Positions 28,009 through 37,161 of a DNA stretch of 64,000 nucleotides are shown here, piece after piece; within the stretch, counting starts at the first letter, position 1; every line of letters begins with the position of its first letter. The notes under the pieces were generated by a model, which did no database searches, was not told where the DNA came from, and worked only from the letters and a program-made list of their open reading frames with translations. Position numbers and translations under genes: made by a program. The DNA is from CAMLIZ01 sp036231905. GTDB lineage: Bacteria; Pseudomonadota; Gammaproteobacteria; Burkholderiales; Burkholderiaceae_C. The stretch lies in assembly GCF_036231905.1 (NCBI RefSeq), contig NZ_JAZARE010000002.1:186001-250000 (forward strand). Direction: 5' to 3'.

Positions 28009-28521
28009 ATGCGCCAACCCGCCCGGCACACGCGCCGCTTCTCCCATCGGCTGCTGCCACTCCTGGCCTGCTTCGCCACAGTCACCGCCAATGCGCAGGC
28101 GCTGCAGCACAACCCTTTCGACGACCCCTTCGTCGCCGTCACCAGCGGCCTGCCGAACTGCCCGGTGCCGCAGGAACCGGTGTTCACCGACGAGCAGTAC
28201 AAGGCCGAGGCGCATGACCGCGCCCAGCGCGGCGTGAGCTGCTGGATGGCCGGGCGCTGCCGGCTGCACAGCGCCTACTTGTACGACAAGGAGATCATCC
28301 CGCGCGTGAAACAGGCCATCACCGTGGCCGGCCGCTTCACCAACACCAGTGTGTGGGCCCTGGGCCAGCGCCGTTATGTATGGCTCAAGGGCTGCGTGGC
28401 CACGGCGGAGCAGGCGGCCGAGCTGGAGCGCCTGGTGCGCACCATCGACGACGTGGATGGGGTGCAGAACGAGCTGATGGTCGGCAGCCAGGGCCAGCCG
28501 CCCTACGCCACCGCGCGCTGA
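28009..28521 (+). CDS. Secreted BON-domain protein
   Basis: 170 residues from MRQPARHTRR (ATG after GAGG; a TTG two codons earlier is possible). Signal peptide to ~ANAQA. C-terminal ~95-165 is a BON domain (KEIIPRVKQAITV, RRYVWLKGCVATAEQAAELERLVRTIDDVDGVQNEL), which binds membranes or lipids in OsmY-like and secretin-associated proteins. The N-terminal part has several Cys (PNCPVP, VSCWMAGRCRL) that could form disulfides. Divergent from frmA. Confidence 0.82.
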   Translation: MRQPARHTRRFSHRLLPLLACFATVTANAQALQHNPFDDPFVAVTSGLPNCPVPQEPVFTDEQYKAEAHDRAQRGVSCWMAGRCRLHSAYLYDKEIIPRVKQAITVAGRFTNTSVWALGQRRYVWLKGCVATAEQAAELERLVRTIDDVDGVQNELMVGSQGQPPYATAR

Positions 28522-28590
28522 AGCTCCCGCGGGCGGGAACCTCGCTTGCCTGGAACAGGGCTGCACCCACCCTGGACCCTGGAGTACCCC

Positions 28591-28944
28591 ATGAGCCTCA
28601 AGACCTTGCTGCTGACCCTGGCTGTCGCCGGCGTCACCGCCAACCTCATCATGAAATCGCGCCGCACGCCCGTGGCTGCCGGCAATGCCGGCCTGCCGGT
28701 GGACGACCTGCCGCGCGCCGACACCGGCCTTCAAGCCAGCTCGGACACCGGCATGCCGGGCATGGGCACGTCCTCGATGAACATGGCAGAACGCATGGAA
28801 GATGACAATCTGACCGGTTCGCCGATCGGCAACGGCACGCCAGCCGCCGACGCCGGCCTGGCGGAGGACCCGTTCGAGTCCTCCTCGCAAAAGGGCTCGG
28901 GCCCCTCCACCACCGGCCTGGGGGACTACAGCCGCGGCGCCTGA
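28591..28944 (+). CDS. Membrane-anchored hypothetical protein
   Basis: 117 residues from MSLKTLLLTLAVAGVTANLI, one N-terminal hydrophobic helix. The remainder is polar, glycine/serine-rich and acidic (MAERMEDDNLTGSP, EDPFESSSQKGSGPS), probably disordered. No recognised domain. Follows the BON gene on the same strand by 69 bp. Confidence 0.7.
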   Translation: MSLKTLLLTLAVAGVTANLIMKSRRTPVAAGNAGLPVDDLPRADTGLQASSDTGMPGMGTSSMNMAERMEDDNLTGSPIGNGTPAADAGLAEDPFESSSQKGSGPSTTGLGDYSRGA

Positions 28945-28957
28945 CCCCCCGGGCCGT

Positions 28958-31189
28958 TCACGCCGCCGCCTTGCCCTTGAGCTGCTCGCCCACCGGCAGC
29001 TTGCGGATGCGCCGGCCGGTGGCGGCGAAGATGGCGTTGGTGAGCGCAGGTGTCACGCCCGAGGTGCCGGTTTCGCCGATGCCGCCGGGCGATTCCGCGC
29101 TCTGCACCACATGCACCTCCACGCGGGGCGCTTCGTTGAAACGCATCACGCGGTAGTCGCCGAAATTGCTTTGCTGCACCCGGCCCTTGTCCAGCGTGAT
29201 CTCGTTCCAGAGGCCCGCGCCCAGGCCGAAGACGACGCCGCTTTCGATCTGGGCCGACACGGTGTCCGGGTTGACCACCTGGCCGCAGTCCAGCACGCAG
29301 ACCACGCGGTGCACCGCCACCTCGCCCTCGGCTGACACCGACACCTCGGCCACCTGGGCCATGTAGGTGCCGAACGCGAACTGCACCGACACGCCGCGCC
29401 CGCCGCGGCGCCCTGCGGGCACCTGCAGCGGCTGGGCCCAGCCGGCTTTCTCGGCCGCCAGCTTGAGCACCGCGCGCAGGCGAGGCTGTTTGTCCAGCAG
29501 CGCCAGTCGGTAGGCCACCGGATCCTGCCTGGCTGCGGCCGCCAGCTCGTCGACAAAACTTTCCACCACCCAGACGTTGTGGGTGGCGCCCACGCCGCGC
29601 CAGAAGGCGGTGGGCAGTGGCGGCTCATGGCGCACATATTCCACCTGCACCGCCGGCACGCTGTAGGGCTGGTCCTTGGCACCTTCCACCGCGTCGCTGT
29701 CGATGCCGTCCTTCACGGCCGCCGGCGCGAAGCGGGCCATGATGGACGAGCCGGTGACGCGGTGGAACCAGGCCGTGGGCCGCCCCTGGTCGTCCAGCGC
29801 AGCGGAGATGCGGTCCAGGTAGTAGGGCCGGTACATGTCGTGCTGGATGTCCTCCTCGCGTGTCCACACGAACTTCACCGGTCCCTTGGCCTGCTTGGCG
29901 AAGGCGACCGCCTGCACGATGAAGTCCACCTCCAGGCGGCGCCCGAAGCCACCGCCCAGGTAGTGGTTGTGCACCCGCACCTGCTCGGGCTTCAGGCCCG
30001 CCACCTTGGCTGCTTCGGCCTGCGCCAGCGCGGGCACCTGGGTGCCGACGTAGAGGTCGCAACCGTCGGGCCGCAGGTCCACCGTGCAGTTCATCGGCTC
30101 CATGGTGGCGTGGGCCAGGAAGGGCATCTGGTAGACGACTTCGAGCTTGCGGTTCGCGGCCGCCTGCTGGATGGCCGCCACGGCATCGCCTTCGTGGCGC
30201 GCCACCGCACCCGCCTTGCGCGAGGCCGCATCCATGTCGGCCACGATGCCGGCCAGGCTGGCGCCGCTGGCCGGGCCGTCCTTCCAGGTGGGCGCCAGCG
30301 CGGCCAGGCCTTGTTTGGCGGCCCACATGTGGGCTGCCACCACCGCCACCGCATTGTTGAGCTTGAGCACCTGGCGCACCCCCGGCACCGCCAGCGCCTT
30401 GGCGTCGTCCGCACTGGCCAGCGTGCCGCCCAGCATGGGCGCGGCCGCCACGGTGGCGATGCTCATGTTGGCCAGCTTGGCATCGATGCCGAACTGCGCC
30501 GTGCCGTTCACCTTGTCGGCAGAGTCCAAGCGCTTGACCGGCGTGCCGATCAGGCGAAAGTCGGCCGGCTTCTTCAGCGCCACGTCCTGCGGCACCGGCA
30601 GCTTGGCGGCCGCATCCACCAAGTCGCCGTAGCCGAGGCTGCGCTTGCTGGCGGCGTGGGTCACCGTGCCGTTGGCGGTGGTGCAGCTGGCCGGGTCCAC
30701 GTTCCACGACTGCGCCGCTGCCGACACCAGCATGGCGCGCGCGGTGGCGCCGGCCTTGCGCAGCGGGCCCCAGGCGCCGCGGATCGACGTGGAGCCGCCG
30801 GTCACCTGACCACCCAGCAGGGCGTCGGCATAGAGCGCGTTGTTGGCCGGTGCATGCTCGAGCCTGACCTTGGCCAGGTCCACGTCCAGCTCTTCGGCCA
30901 GCAGCATCGGGATGGAGGTGTAGGTGCCCTGGCCCATCTCCACCTTGTGCACGGTGAAGGTGACCAGCCCGGCCCTGTCGATGCGGATGAAGCCGGCGGT
31001 GCTGAGGCCCGGGCTGTCGGTGGACAGGCGCGAGGTGGCGTGCCCCACCGCCGCTTCGGGCGGCGGCTCCTTGCGCGAATCCCGGTTGCAGCCGGGCAAG
31101 GCGAATGCAACCAGCAGGCCGCCGCCGGCAGCGGCGCTCACGCGCAGGAAATCGCGCCGGGCCGCAAGTGAAGGAGATTGCTTTGACAT
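28958..31189 (-). CDS. iorB: Molybdenum-containing aldehyde/isoquinoline oxidoreductase large subunit
   Basis: 743 residues with Tat leader RRDFLRVSAAAGGGLL and a possible lipobox LPGC. Member of the IorB branch of the xanthine oxidase family: MCD-binding region VHNHYLGGGFGRR, AFWRGVGATHNVW, and the C-terminal GGIGETGTSGVTPALTNAIF in which the Glu is the active-site base. Exported through Tat with its iron-sulfur partner IorA, which is encoded immediately upstream (1-bp gap). The family hydroxylates N-heterocycles or oxidises aldehydes; the substrate here is unknown. Confidence 0.92.
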   Translation of the reverse strand: MSKQSPSLAARRDFLRVSAAAGGGLLVAFALPGCNRDSRKEPPPEAAVGHATSRLSTDSPGLSTAGFIRIDRAGLVTFTVHKVEMGQGTYTSIPMLLAEELDVDLAKVRLEHAPANNALYADALLGGQVTGGSTSIRGAWGPLRKAGATARAMLVSAAAQSWNVDPASCTTANGTVTHAASKRSLGYGDLVDAAAKLPVPQDVALKKPADFRLIGTPVKRLDSADKVNGTAQFGIDAKLANMSIATVAAAPMLGGTLASADDAKALAVPGVRQVLKLNNAVAVVAAHMWAAKQGLAALAPTWKDGPASGASLAGIVADMDAASRKAGAVARHEGDAVAAIQQAAANRKLEVVYQMPFLAHATMEPMNCTVDLRPDGCDLYVGTQVPALAQAEAAKVAGLKPEQVRVHNHYLGGGFGRRLEVDFIVQAVAFAKQAKGPVKFVWTREEDIQHDMYRPYYLDRISAALDDQGRPTAWFHRVTGSSIMARFAPAAVKDGIDSDAVEGAKDQPYSVPAVQVEYVRHEPPLPTAFWRGVGATHNVWVVESFVDELAAAARQDPVAYRLALLDKQPRLRAVLKLAAEKAGWAQPLQVPAGRRGGRGVSVQFAFGTYMAQVAEVSVSAEGEVAVHRVVCVLDCGQVVNPDTVSAQIESGVVFGLGAGLWNEITLDKGRVQQSNFGDYRVMRFNEAPRVEVHVVQSAESPGGIGETGTSGVTPALTNAIFAATGRRIRKLPVGEQLKGKAAA

Positions 31190-31190
31190 G

Positions 31191-31652
31191 CTAAGCCTCC
31201 TTCTTCGCCGCAGCGATCTTGATCGCCGAGCGGATGCGCTGGTAGGTGCCGCAGCGGCAGATGTTGCCGGCCATCGCGCCGTCGATGTCGGCGTCGCTGG
31301 GGTTGGGGTTGGCCTGCAGCAGCGCGCTGGCCGCCATCACCTGGCCGGACTGGCAGTAGCCGCACTGCACCACGTCGATCTGGCGCCAGGCCGCCTGCAC
31401 CCGCTGGCCCACCGGGTTCTGGCCGATGGCCTCGATGGTGACCACCGACTTGCCGGCCACCGCCGCCACCGGCGTGATGCAGGAGCGGGTGGCCTGGCCG
31501 TCCACATGCACGGTGCAGGCGCCGCACAGCGCGACGCCGCAGCCGAACTTGGTGCCGGTGAGCCCGGCCACGTCGCGCAGCGCCCACAGCAGGGGCATGT
31601 CGTCAGGCACCTCCAGGGTGGCCGGCTGTCCGTTGAGGGTGAAGGCAGGCAT
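31191..31652 (-). CDS. iorA: (2Fe-2S)2 small subunit of the molybdenum oxidoreductase
   Basis: 153 residues from [14 protein letters not shown]. Two clusters: plant-type CGVALCGAC (~42-50) with the later Cys in RSCITPV, and the C-terminal [10 protein letters not shown] / [11 protein letters not shown] motif. This is the electron-transfer subunit that pairs with the IorB-type subunit; it travels with IorB on its Tat signal, which fits the lack of its own leader. Electrons would pass to a cytochrome not seen here. Confidence 0.95.
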   Translation of the reverse strand: MPAFTLNGQPATLEVPDDMPLLWALRDVAGLTGTKFGCGVALCGACTVHVDGQATRSCITPVAAVAGKSVVTIEAIGQNPVGQRVQAAWRQIDVVQCGYCQSGQVMAASALLQANPNPSDADIDGAMAGNICRCGTYQRIRSAIKIAAAKKEA

Positions 31653-31724
31653 CGCAGCTCCAAAGCGCAGTGGAGCTGCGGAGGCGGGCAACTCACATGC
31701 CCTGCCGCCGAAGAACAGCCTGTG

Positions 31725-32786
31725 TCAGCGTGCGGACGTGTCCTTCTGCCAGGTGGCCAGCAGTTCCTGCAGCGAGCCCTTGCGCTCGGCATCGGTCTCG
31801 GTGGCGATCACCTTTTCCAGCGCCATGCGGCGCGCCACGTCCAGCGCCTGATCGGCCGCCACCTTGACGTCGGGCTCCACCCCGGTGCCCTCCCAGTTGG
31901 TCTTGGTGATCGGACTCACCGCCCGGCCGGTGGGCACGAACATGCCGAAGTGGCCGTTCAGCGGCACCACGTCGCCCGGGTTGGCGCCGCCGCCGGTGGT
32001 TTCGCCGACCAGGGTGGCGCGCTTCAGGTTCTTCAGGTTGTAGCTGAACTCCTCGGCGCCGCTGAAGGTGCGGCTGGAGGTCAGCACGTACACCGGCTTC
32101 TTCTGGCCAAAACGCTTGCCGGGCACCCAGTCGTGGGTGTGGAACTGCTCGGTGCGGTCGCCCTCGCGCCAATACAGGCTGTTCAGGTGCGTGCGGGTGT
32201 CGAACAGGTAGCTGGTGACGAAGGCCACCGTGCTCGGGTCGCCGCCACCGTTCTTGCGCAGGTCGACGATGAGCGCGTCGGTGTTGGCCACCAGCGTCAT
32301 CGCGGCGGCCAGCGTCTCGCCGGCCCAGTCGGTGGGCGCAAAGCTGCGCAGGTCGATGTAGCCGATGTTGCCCTGCAGCCGCTCCACCCGCTCCACGCCG
32401 TAGTTGTGCAGCTGCTCTTCGCGGCGATCGTTGGCCAGCTCCTCGGCGCTGGGCGTGTCGCTGGTGCGCGGCGGCAGCGGCTGGGCGCTGTAGCGCACGC
32501 GGATGTGCTTGTCGCGGGTGACGGCCTGCAGCTCGGTGGTCAGCTTGTCGGCAAAGGCCTTGGGATCGTCCAGCCCGTCGAAGGCCTTGGCCTGCCATTG
32601 GCGCTGCAACGCGGCTTCCACTTTTTTGGCCACATCCGGGAACACATAACGCTCCTTCATCCTGGCGATGGCCGCGTCCACCACCTGGCGCCGGGTGGCC
32701 GCATCGACGGTGGCTTGCGCCAACGCGGCACATTGGGTGATGGAGAGCACGATGGCCAGGGAGGACAGGCGCAGCAGGTGTTTCAT
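31725..32786 (-). CDS. S41-family periplasmic peptidase
   Basis: 353 residues from MKHLLRLSSLAIVLS, signal peptide ending near ALAQA. N-terminal helical domain (RRQVVDAAIARMKERYVFPDVA), then the S41 core: IGYIDLRSF, DALIVDLRKNGGGDP, and TSSRTFSGAEEFSY with the nucleophile Ser in TFSGAE; VGETTGGGANPGD follows. These resemble tricorn-core-like/interphotoreceptor-retinoid-binding-type S41 enzymes rather than PDZ-containing CtpA, as no PDZ is seen. Divergent from the Lrp gene by 106 bp. Confidence 0.9.
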   Translation of the reverse strand: MKHLLRLSSLAIVLSITQCAALAQATVDAATRRQVVDAAIARMKERYVFPDVAKKVEAALQRQWQAKAFDGLDDPKAFADKLTTELQAVTRDKHIRVRYSAQPLPPRTSDTPSAEELANDRREEQLHNYGVERVERLQGNIGYIDLRSFAPTDWAGETLAAAMTLVANTDALIVDLRKNGGGDPSTVAFVTSYLFDTRTHLNSLYWREGDRTEQFHTHDWVPGKRFGQKKPVYVLTSSRTFSGAEEFSYNLKNLKRATLVGETTGGGANPGDVVPLNGHFGMFVPTGRAVSPITKTNWEGTGVEPDVKVAADQALDVARRMALEKVIATETDAERKGSLQELLATWQKDTSAR

Positions 32787-32892
32787 CGAGAGGAAATAAG
32801 GACGGTGAAGCGCGACAGTATGTAAGCAGTGGCGCTGCAGTTGGCGAGGATTTGCACCGGTGAATCGCTTCTCACGCAGGGACAATCGCGGC

Positions 32893-33336
32893 ATGGACAA
32901 GACCGACAGAGAAATCCTCAGAATCCTGGTGGCGGACGGCCGCCGCTCCTACCGCGACATCGGCGAGGCGGTGCACCTGAGCGCCAACGCCGTGGCCGAG
33001 CGCATCCGCCGCCTGGTGAAGGATGGCACCGTGCGCGCCATTCGCGCGGTGGTGGACCCGGCGGCGCTGGGTGTGACGGTGGAAGCGCAGATCGACGTGA
33101 AGCTGCGGCCCACCACCAGCGCGGAGGCCTTCGAGGCAGCGATCCGCGACCTGCCGCAGGTCACCAGCGCCACCTTGATGACCGGCTCCTTCGACTACGC
33201 CCTGCGCGTGGCCTGCGTCGACCGCAACGAGCTGGTCGACGTGACCGAGACCATCCGCAACAAGGCGGGCGCGCTCGAAACCTACAGCCGGGTGATCCTG
33301 CGCGAGGTGCGGCTGGGCGGCTGGTACGGCGCCTGA
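32893..33336 (+). CDS. Lrp/AsnC-family transcriptional regulator
   Basis: 147 residues, family length, from MDKTDREILRILVAD. HTH at ~18-40 (SYRDIGEAVHLSANAVAERI), then the RAM ligand-binding domain (EAFEAAIRDLPQVTSATLMTGSFDYALRVACVD). A GTG 33 bp upstream is possible but adds non-family residues. Divergent from the S41 peptidase gene, a plausible target. Effector, probably an amino acid, is unknown. Confidence 0.94.
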   Translation: MDKTDREILRILVADGRRSYRDIGEAVHLSANAVAERIRRLVKDGTVRAIRAVVDPAALGVTVEAQIDVKLRPTTSAEAFEAAIRDLPQVTSATLMTGSFDYALRVACVDRNELVDVTETIRNKAGALETYSRVILREVRLGGWYGA

Positions 33337-33465
33337 TGCCGACAGCCCGCAAGGGCCGCCACGGGTATAAACCGCAGGCGGGCTGCCGCTGCTGCATAGT
33401 GCGCGCATGCCCCTGTCACAACACGCAGGGCTCTGTTCATCGTCCTGCCCTTTGGCCACTTGCAC

Positions 33466-34059
33466 ATGCATTCCATGGAAACACCCACCCCCACTCCCTC
33501 CGCCGACGTGCGCACCTCGTTCCTGGAGGAAAAAGCCTTCAAGTCGCGCACCGTGCTGGTGTTCGGCCCCATCAGCGACGCCACGGCGCAGGACACGGTG
33601 CGCCGGCTGATCGCCCTGGCCGCCGACTCCAGCGCGCCCATCGACCTGCTGGTGTCCTCGCCCGGCGGCCACCTGGAATCAGGCGACACCATCCACGACG
33701 TGATCCGCTTCATCAATGCGCCGGTGCGCATCATCGGCACCGGCTGGGTGGGCAGCGCTGCCACGCACGTGTACCTGTCGGTGCCGCGCGAGCGCCGCTT
33801 CTGCCTGCCGCAGACCCGCTTCCTGATCCACCAGCCCAGCGGCGGCGCCGGCGGCCAGGCCACCGACATCGCCATCCAGGCGCGCGAGATCCTCAAGGCA
33901 CGCCAGCGCATCGCCGAGGTGATCGCACGCGAAACCGGGCAGCCGCTGGAGCGGGTGCTGACGGACATCGAGCGTGACCGCTGGATGTCCGCGCAGGAAG
34001 CGGTGGAGTACGGGCTGGTCAGCCGGGTGATCGAGCGCCAGGCCGAACTGGGGGACTGA
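33466..34059 (+). CDS. ClpP-like serine protease subunit
   Basis: 197 residues from the ATG at 33466 (33475 is an alternative). Conserved ClpP core with the catalytic Ser in GWVGSAATH (~97), His in RFLIHQPSGG (~122) and Asp in DIERDRWMSA (~171); the triad is complete. It departs from housekeeping ClpP in the Ser region (GWVGS instead of GQAAS) and has no clpX/tig neighbours, so it is likely a second ClpP paralogue. A Clp ATPase must come from elsewhere. Confidence 0.9.
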   Translation: MHSMETPTPTPSADVRTSFLEEKAFKSRTVLVFGPISDATAQDTVRRLIALAADSSAPIDLLVSSPGGHLESGDTIHDVIRFINAPVRIIGTGWVGSAATHVYLSVPRERRFCLPQTRFLIHQPSGGAGGQATDIAIQAREILKARQRIAEVIARETGQPLERVLTDIERDRWMSAQEAVEYGLVSRVIERQAELGD

Positions 34060-34067
34060 GCACCCTC

Positions 34068-34907
34068 TCAGCCGCAGGCGGGCGCGCCCTGTTCGAACAT
34101 CTTCTGCAGACGCTGCTTCATCTCGTCGTGGGTCGGCTCCTCCTTGTGCGTGGCCACGAACCACTGGTGGCCGAAGGGGTCGGTGATGCTGCCGGCACGG
34201 TCGCCCCAGAACTGGTCGCCCACCGGCATGCCCACCGTGGCACCAGCGGCCACCGCACGTGCGATCACCGCGTCGGCGTCCGGCACGTAGAAGGTCACCG
34301 TGGTCGCGGTGCCGCCCAGGCTGAGCGGCCCGCGCGCCCCGTGCTCCGGCCGCTCCTCGGTGAGCATGAAGCTGGCCGGGCCGATCTTCATCTCGCAGTG
34401 CATCACGCTGCGGTCCGGCGCATCGAGGCGGAACACCTCCTGCGCGCCGAACACGCGCTGGTAGTAGGCGATGGCGTCCGACGCCCCCTTGATCACCAGG
34501 TACGGCAAGGCGCCGCGGGCCGGCAGCACCGGGTTCACCGGGCAGTCGGCGCCAAAGTCGGCCGGCTCCATGAGCGGGCGGATCTCGATCTCGGTGTCCC
34601 CGTTCATCGGGTTGGGGCAGCGCCTGACCCAGTCGATCGCTTCTTCGCGGCTCTTGCATTCCCACAGCCAGAAGCCGCAGACCAGCTCCTTGACTTCGGC
34701 GAACGGGCCGTCGATCACGCGGCGGTCCTTGCCGCTGAAGCGCACCCGGGCGCCCTTGGCGCTGGGCTGCAGGCCCTGGCCGTCCAGCAGCACGCCGGCC
34801 TGGATCAGCTCGTCGTTGAACTTGCCCATGTCGGCCATCAGCTGCGCACTGGGCATCACGCCGGCTTCGGTGTCCTGGTTGGCCTTGAGCAGTACCATGA
34901 ATCGCAT
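34068..34907 (-). CDS. YciI-like/DGPF domain fused to a VOC (PhnB-like) domain
   Basis: 279 residues from MRFMVLLKANQ (AGGAG site). Residues ~1-115 form a DGPF/YciI-like dimeric alpha-beta domain (DGPFAEVKELVCGFWLWEC); ~135-265 are a PhnB-type vicinal-oxygen-chelate fold (YYQRVFGAQEVFRLD, SVMHCEMKIGPASFMLTEE, DPFGHQWFVATHKEE). Both domain types are often encoded as separate genes next to ECF sigma factors; here they are fused, and no sigma factor is adjacent. Catalytic function unknown. Confidence 0.88.
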   Translation of the reverse strand: MRFMVLLKANQDTEAGVMPSAQLMADMGKFNDELIQAGVLLDGQGLQPSAKGARVRFSGKDRRVIDGPFAEVKELVCGFWLWECKSREEAIDWVRRCPNPMNGDTEIEIRPLMEPADFGADCPVNPVLPARGALPYLVIKGASDAIAYYQRVFGAQEVFRLDAPDRSVMHCEMKIGPASFMLTEERPEHGARGPLSLGGTATTVTFYVPDADAVIARAVAAGATVGMPVGDQFWGDRAGSITDPFGHQWFVATHKEEPTHDEMKQRLQKMFEQGAPACG

Positions 34908-35016
34908 GTCGGTCTCCTGAAGTGGTGAGGAAGTCGGTGCCTCCACTTGCACGACGAAGCGGGCCGCGCCGGATCGACACCACCGCCTTGCTTTTTTGTA
35001 ACTTAGGGAGCTGCCC

Positions 35017-35910
35017 ATGATCGAACTGGTGATCGATGCACGACGCAAGGATCTCGGCGGCTTCGAGGTCGGCCGCGTGCTGCCCTTCGCGAGGCGCCGC
35101 ATGGTGGGGCCCTTCGTCTTCTTCGACCACATGGGGCCGGTGGACTTTGCACCCGGCATTCCGCGCAGCGTGGACGTGCGGCCGCATCCGCACATCGGCC
35201 TGTCCACCGTGACCTACCTGTTCAGCGGCGAGATCATGCACCGCGACAGCGTGGGCTCCGAGCAGCCGATCCGCGCCGGCGAGGTGAACTGGATGACTGC
35301 CGGCCGCGGCATCACCCATTCCGAACGGTTCGAACGCGCACGGGCCCAAGGCGGCCAGCTGCACGGCATCCAGGCCTGGGTGGCGCTGCCGCGCGAGCTG
35401 GAGGAGACCGACCCGGCCTTCCACCATCACGAAGGCGCCGATCTGCCCACCTACGAAAGCGGCGGCCTGTGGGCGCGGCTGGTGGCCGGTGAGGCCTTCG
35501 GTGCCAAGGCGGCGGTGCCCACCCATTCGCCGATGTTCTATGTGCACTGGCGCCTGGCCGCGGGTACGCGGGCGCAGTTGCCGGCCGACTATCCGGAGCG
35601 CGCGGCCTATGTGGCCACCGGCGAGGTGGAGGTGGACGGCCGCCGTTTCAGCGCAGGCCAGATGCTGGTCTTCAGCGCCGGCCAGGCGGTGCTGTTCACC
35701 GCCGTGCAGGACGCCACCGTCATGCTGCTGGGCGGCGAACCGCTGGGCGAACGTTTCATCGAGTGGAACTTCGTGTCCTCCTCGCGCGAGCGCATCGAGC
35801 AGGCCAAGGCCGACTGGCGCGCCGGCCGCATGAAGCTGCCCGACCTGGACGACGGCGAGTTCATTCCGCTGCCGGGGGACCCCGCACCGCCGGCCAACCC
35901 GATGTCGTGA
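35017..35910 (+). CDS. Pirin family protein
   Basis: 297 residues. Bicupin with N-terminal metal site: RPHPHIGLSTVTYLFSGEIMHRDS (three His) and GRGITHSER (His/Glu-type ligand), the standard pirin signature; FVFFDHMGPVDF precedes. Pirins include quercetinase-like dioxygenases and redox-sensing regulators. Divergent from the YciI-VOC gene with a 109-bp intergenic region; the nearby GTAACTTAGGGAG supplies the ribosome site. Confidence 0.95.
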   Translation: MIELVIDARRKDLGGFEVGRVLPFARRRMVGPFVFFDHMGPVDFAPGIPRSVDVRPHPHIGLSTVTYLFSGEIMHRDSVGSEQPIRAGEVNWMTAGRGITHSERFERARAQGGQLHGIQAWVALPRELEETDPAFHHHEGADLPTYESGGLWARLVAGEAFGAKAAVPTHSPMFYVHWRLAAGTRAQLPADYPERAAYVATGEVEVDGRRFSAGQMLVFSAGQAVLFTAVQDATVMLLGGEPLGERFIEWNFVSSSRERIEQAKADWRAGRMKLPDLDDGEFIPLPGDPAPPANPMS

Positions 35911-36017
35911 CCCCGGGCGCCGGCCGGGCGGGGAACGGCACTTGCCGCCATCCCGGCAGACCACCCCGCCAGGAGCCAGCGATCCAACCCCCGCCCTGCC
36001 CTCCCGAGAGCCCGGTG

Positions 36018-37154
36018 ATGCGCACAACGCAACGCGCCGGGCGGCCCACGACGCACGCATGGGCCGCCGGCGTCGTCCTCACGCTGCTGCTGGCCGGCTG
36101 TGCCAGCGAGCAGCCGGCCGACACGCCGCGGCCGCGCCGCCCGGAGGAGGTGCGCGCGCAGATCGTGCAGATGCTGCCCGCCAGCGTGGCCGACCGCGCG
36201 GGCTGGGCCACCGACATCTACGCCGCCTTCTCCGCGCTGGGCATCACGCCGGACGCAGCGCGCCTGTGCGGTGTGCTGGCCGTCACGGAACAGGAGTCCA
36301 CCTTCCGGGCGGACCCGACGGTGCCGCAGCTCGGCAAGATCGCCTGGGAAGAGATCGACCGGCGCGCCGAGAAGATGGGCATTCCCAAGCTGCTGGTGCA
36401 CGGCGCGCTGCAGCTCGCCTCGCGCAATGGCAAGAGCTACAGCGAACGCATCGACGCGGTGAAGACCGAGAGGGAGCTGAGCGAGATCTTCGAGGACTTC
36501 ATCGACATGGTGCCCATGGGCAAGCGCCTGTTCGCCAACTACAACCCGGTGCACACCGGCGGGCCGATGCAGGTGAGCGTGGACTTTGCCGAGCAGCACG
36601 CCCGGAACAAGCCGTATCCCTACCCGGTGGCCGGCTCCATCCGCCATGAGGTGTTCACGCGGCGCGGCGGCCTGTACTTCGGCATCGCCCACCTGTTCGA
36701 CTACCCGGCGCAGTACGACAAGCTGGTCTACCGGTTTGCCGACTTCAATGCCGGCCAGTACGCCAGCCGCAACGCGGCGTTCCAGAACGCCGTGAGCCTG
36801 GCCTCCGGCATCCCGCTGGTGCTGGACGGCGACCTGGTGCGCCATGGCGACGACGCCGACAAACCCGGCAGCACCGAGGTGGCGGTGCGGGCGCTGGGCA
36901 AGCAGCTGGACCTCGGGGAGAGCGCCATCCGCCGCGCGCTGGAACAAGGCGACAGCGCCGACTTCGAGCGCAGCACGCTCTACAAGCGGGTGTTCGAGCT
37001 GGCCGAGCGCATCGAGCAGCGGGCGCTGCCGCGCGCGGTGATGCCGCGCATCACGCTGCACAGCCCCAAGATCACGCGCAAGCTCAGCACCGAATGGTTC
37101 GCCACCCGCGTCGACGATCGCCACCGGCGCTGCATGGCGCGCGCGGCGGGCTGA
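36018..37154 (+). CDS. DUF1615 lipoprotein
   Basis: 378 residues from MRTTQRAGRPTTH. Signal peptide with lipobox LLLAGC (~27). The body has DUF1615 landmarks VTEQESTFRADP, YNPVHTGGPMQVSV and RRGGLYFGIAHLFDYP. The GxxE/TEQES-type motif and the TGGPMQVS segment recall lysozyme-like transglycosylase folds, so a cell-wall role is possible but not shown. Followed by a convergent phosphoesterase gene. Confidence 0.92.
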   Translation: MRTTQRAGRPTTHAWAAGVVLTLLLAGCASEQPADTPRPRRPEEVRAQIVQMLPASVADRAGWATDIYAAFSALGITPDAARLCGVLAVTEQESTFRADPTVPQLGKIAWEEIDRRAEKMGIPKLLVHGALQLASRNGKSYSERIDAVKTERELSEIFEDFIDMVPMGKRLFANYNPVHTGGPMQVSVDFAEQHARNKPYPYPVAGSIRHEVFTRRGGLYFGIAHLFDYPAQYDKLVYRFADFNAGQYASRNAAFQNAVSLASGIPLVLDGDLVRHGDDADKPGSTEVAVRALGKQLDLGESAIRRALEQGDSADFERSTLYKRVFELAERIEQRALPRAVMPRITLHSPKITRKLSTEWFATRVDDRHRRCMARAAG

Positions 37155-37161
37155 TGCCGCA

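Noticed and set aside
34991..34997. T-run (CTTTTTT) near 34991 as terminator
   Set aside because: No stem precedes it and it lies between divergent genes, so a promoter-region AT tract is more plausible.
33679..36060. 793-codon open frame on the minus strand across ClpP, VOC and pirin genes
   Set aside because: Overlaps confidently assigned genes on both strands. Long antisense frames are common in DNA this GC-rich; the translation has no recognisable family motifs outside the known genes.
35607..37124. 505-codon minus-strand open frame opposite pirin and DUF1615
   Set aside because: Covers the DUF1615 and pirin genes in antisense, with no domain signature and no ribosome site.
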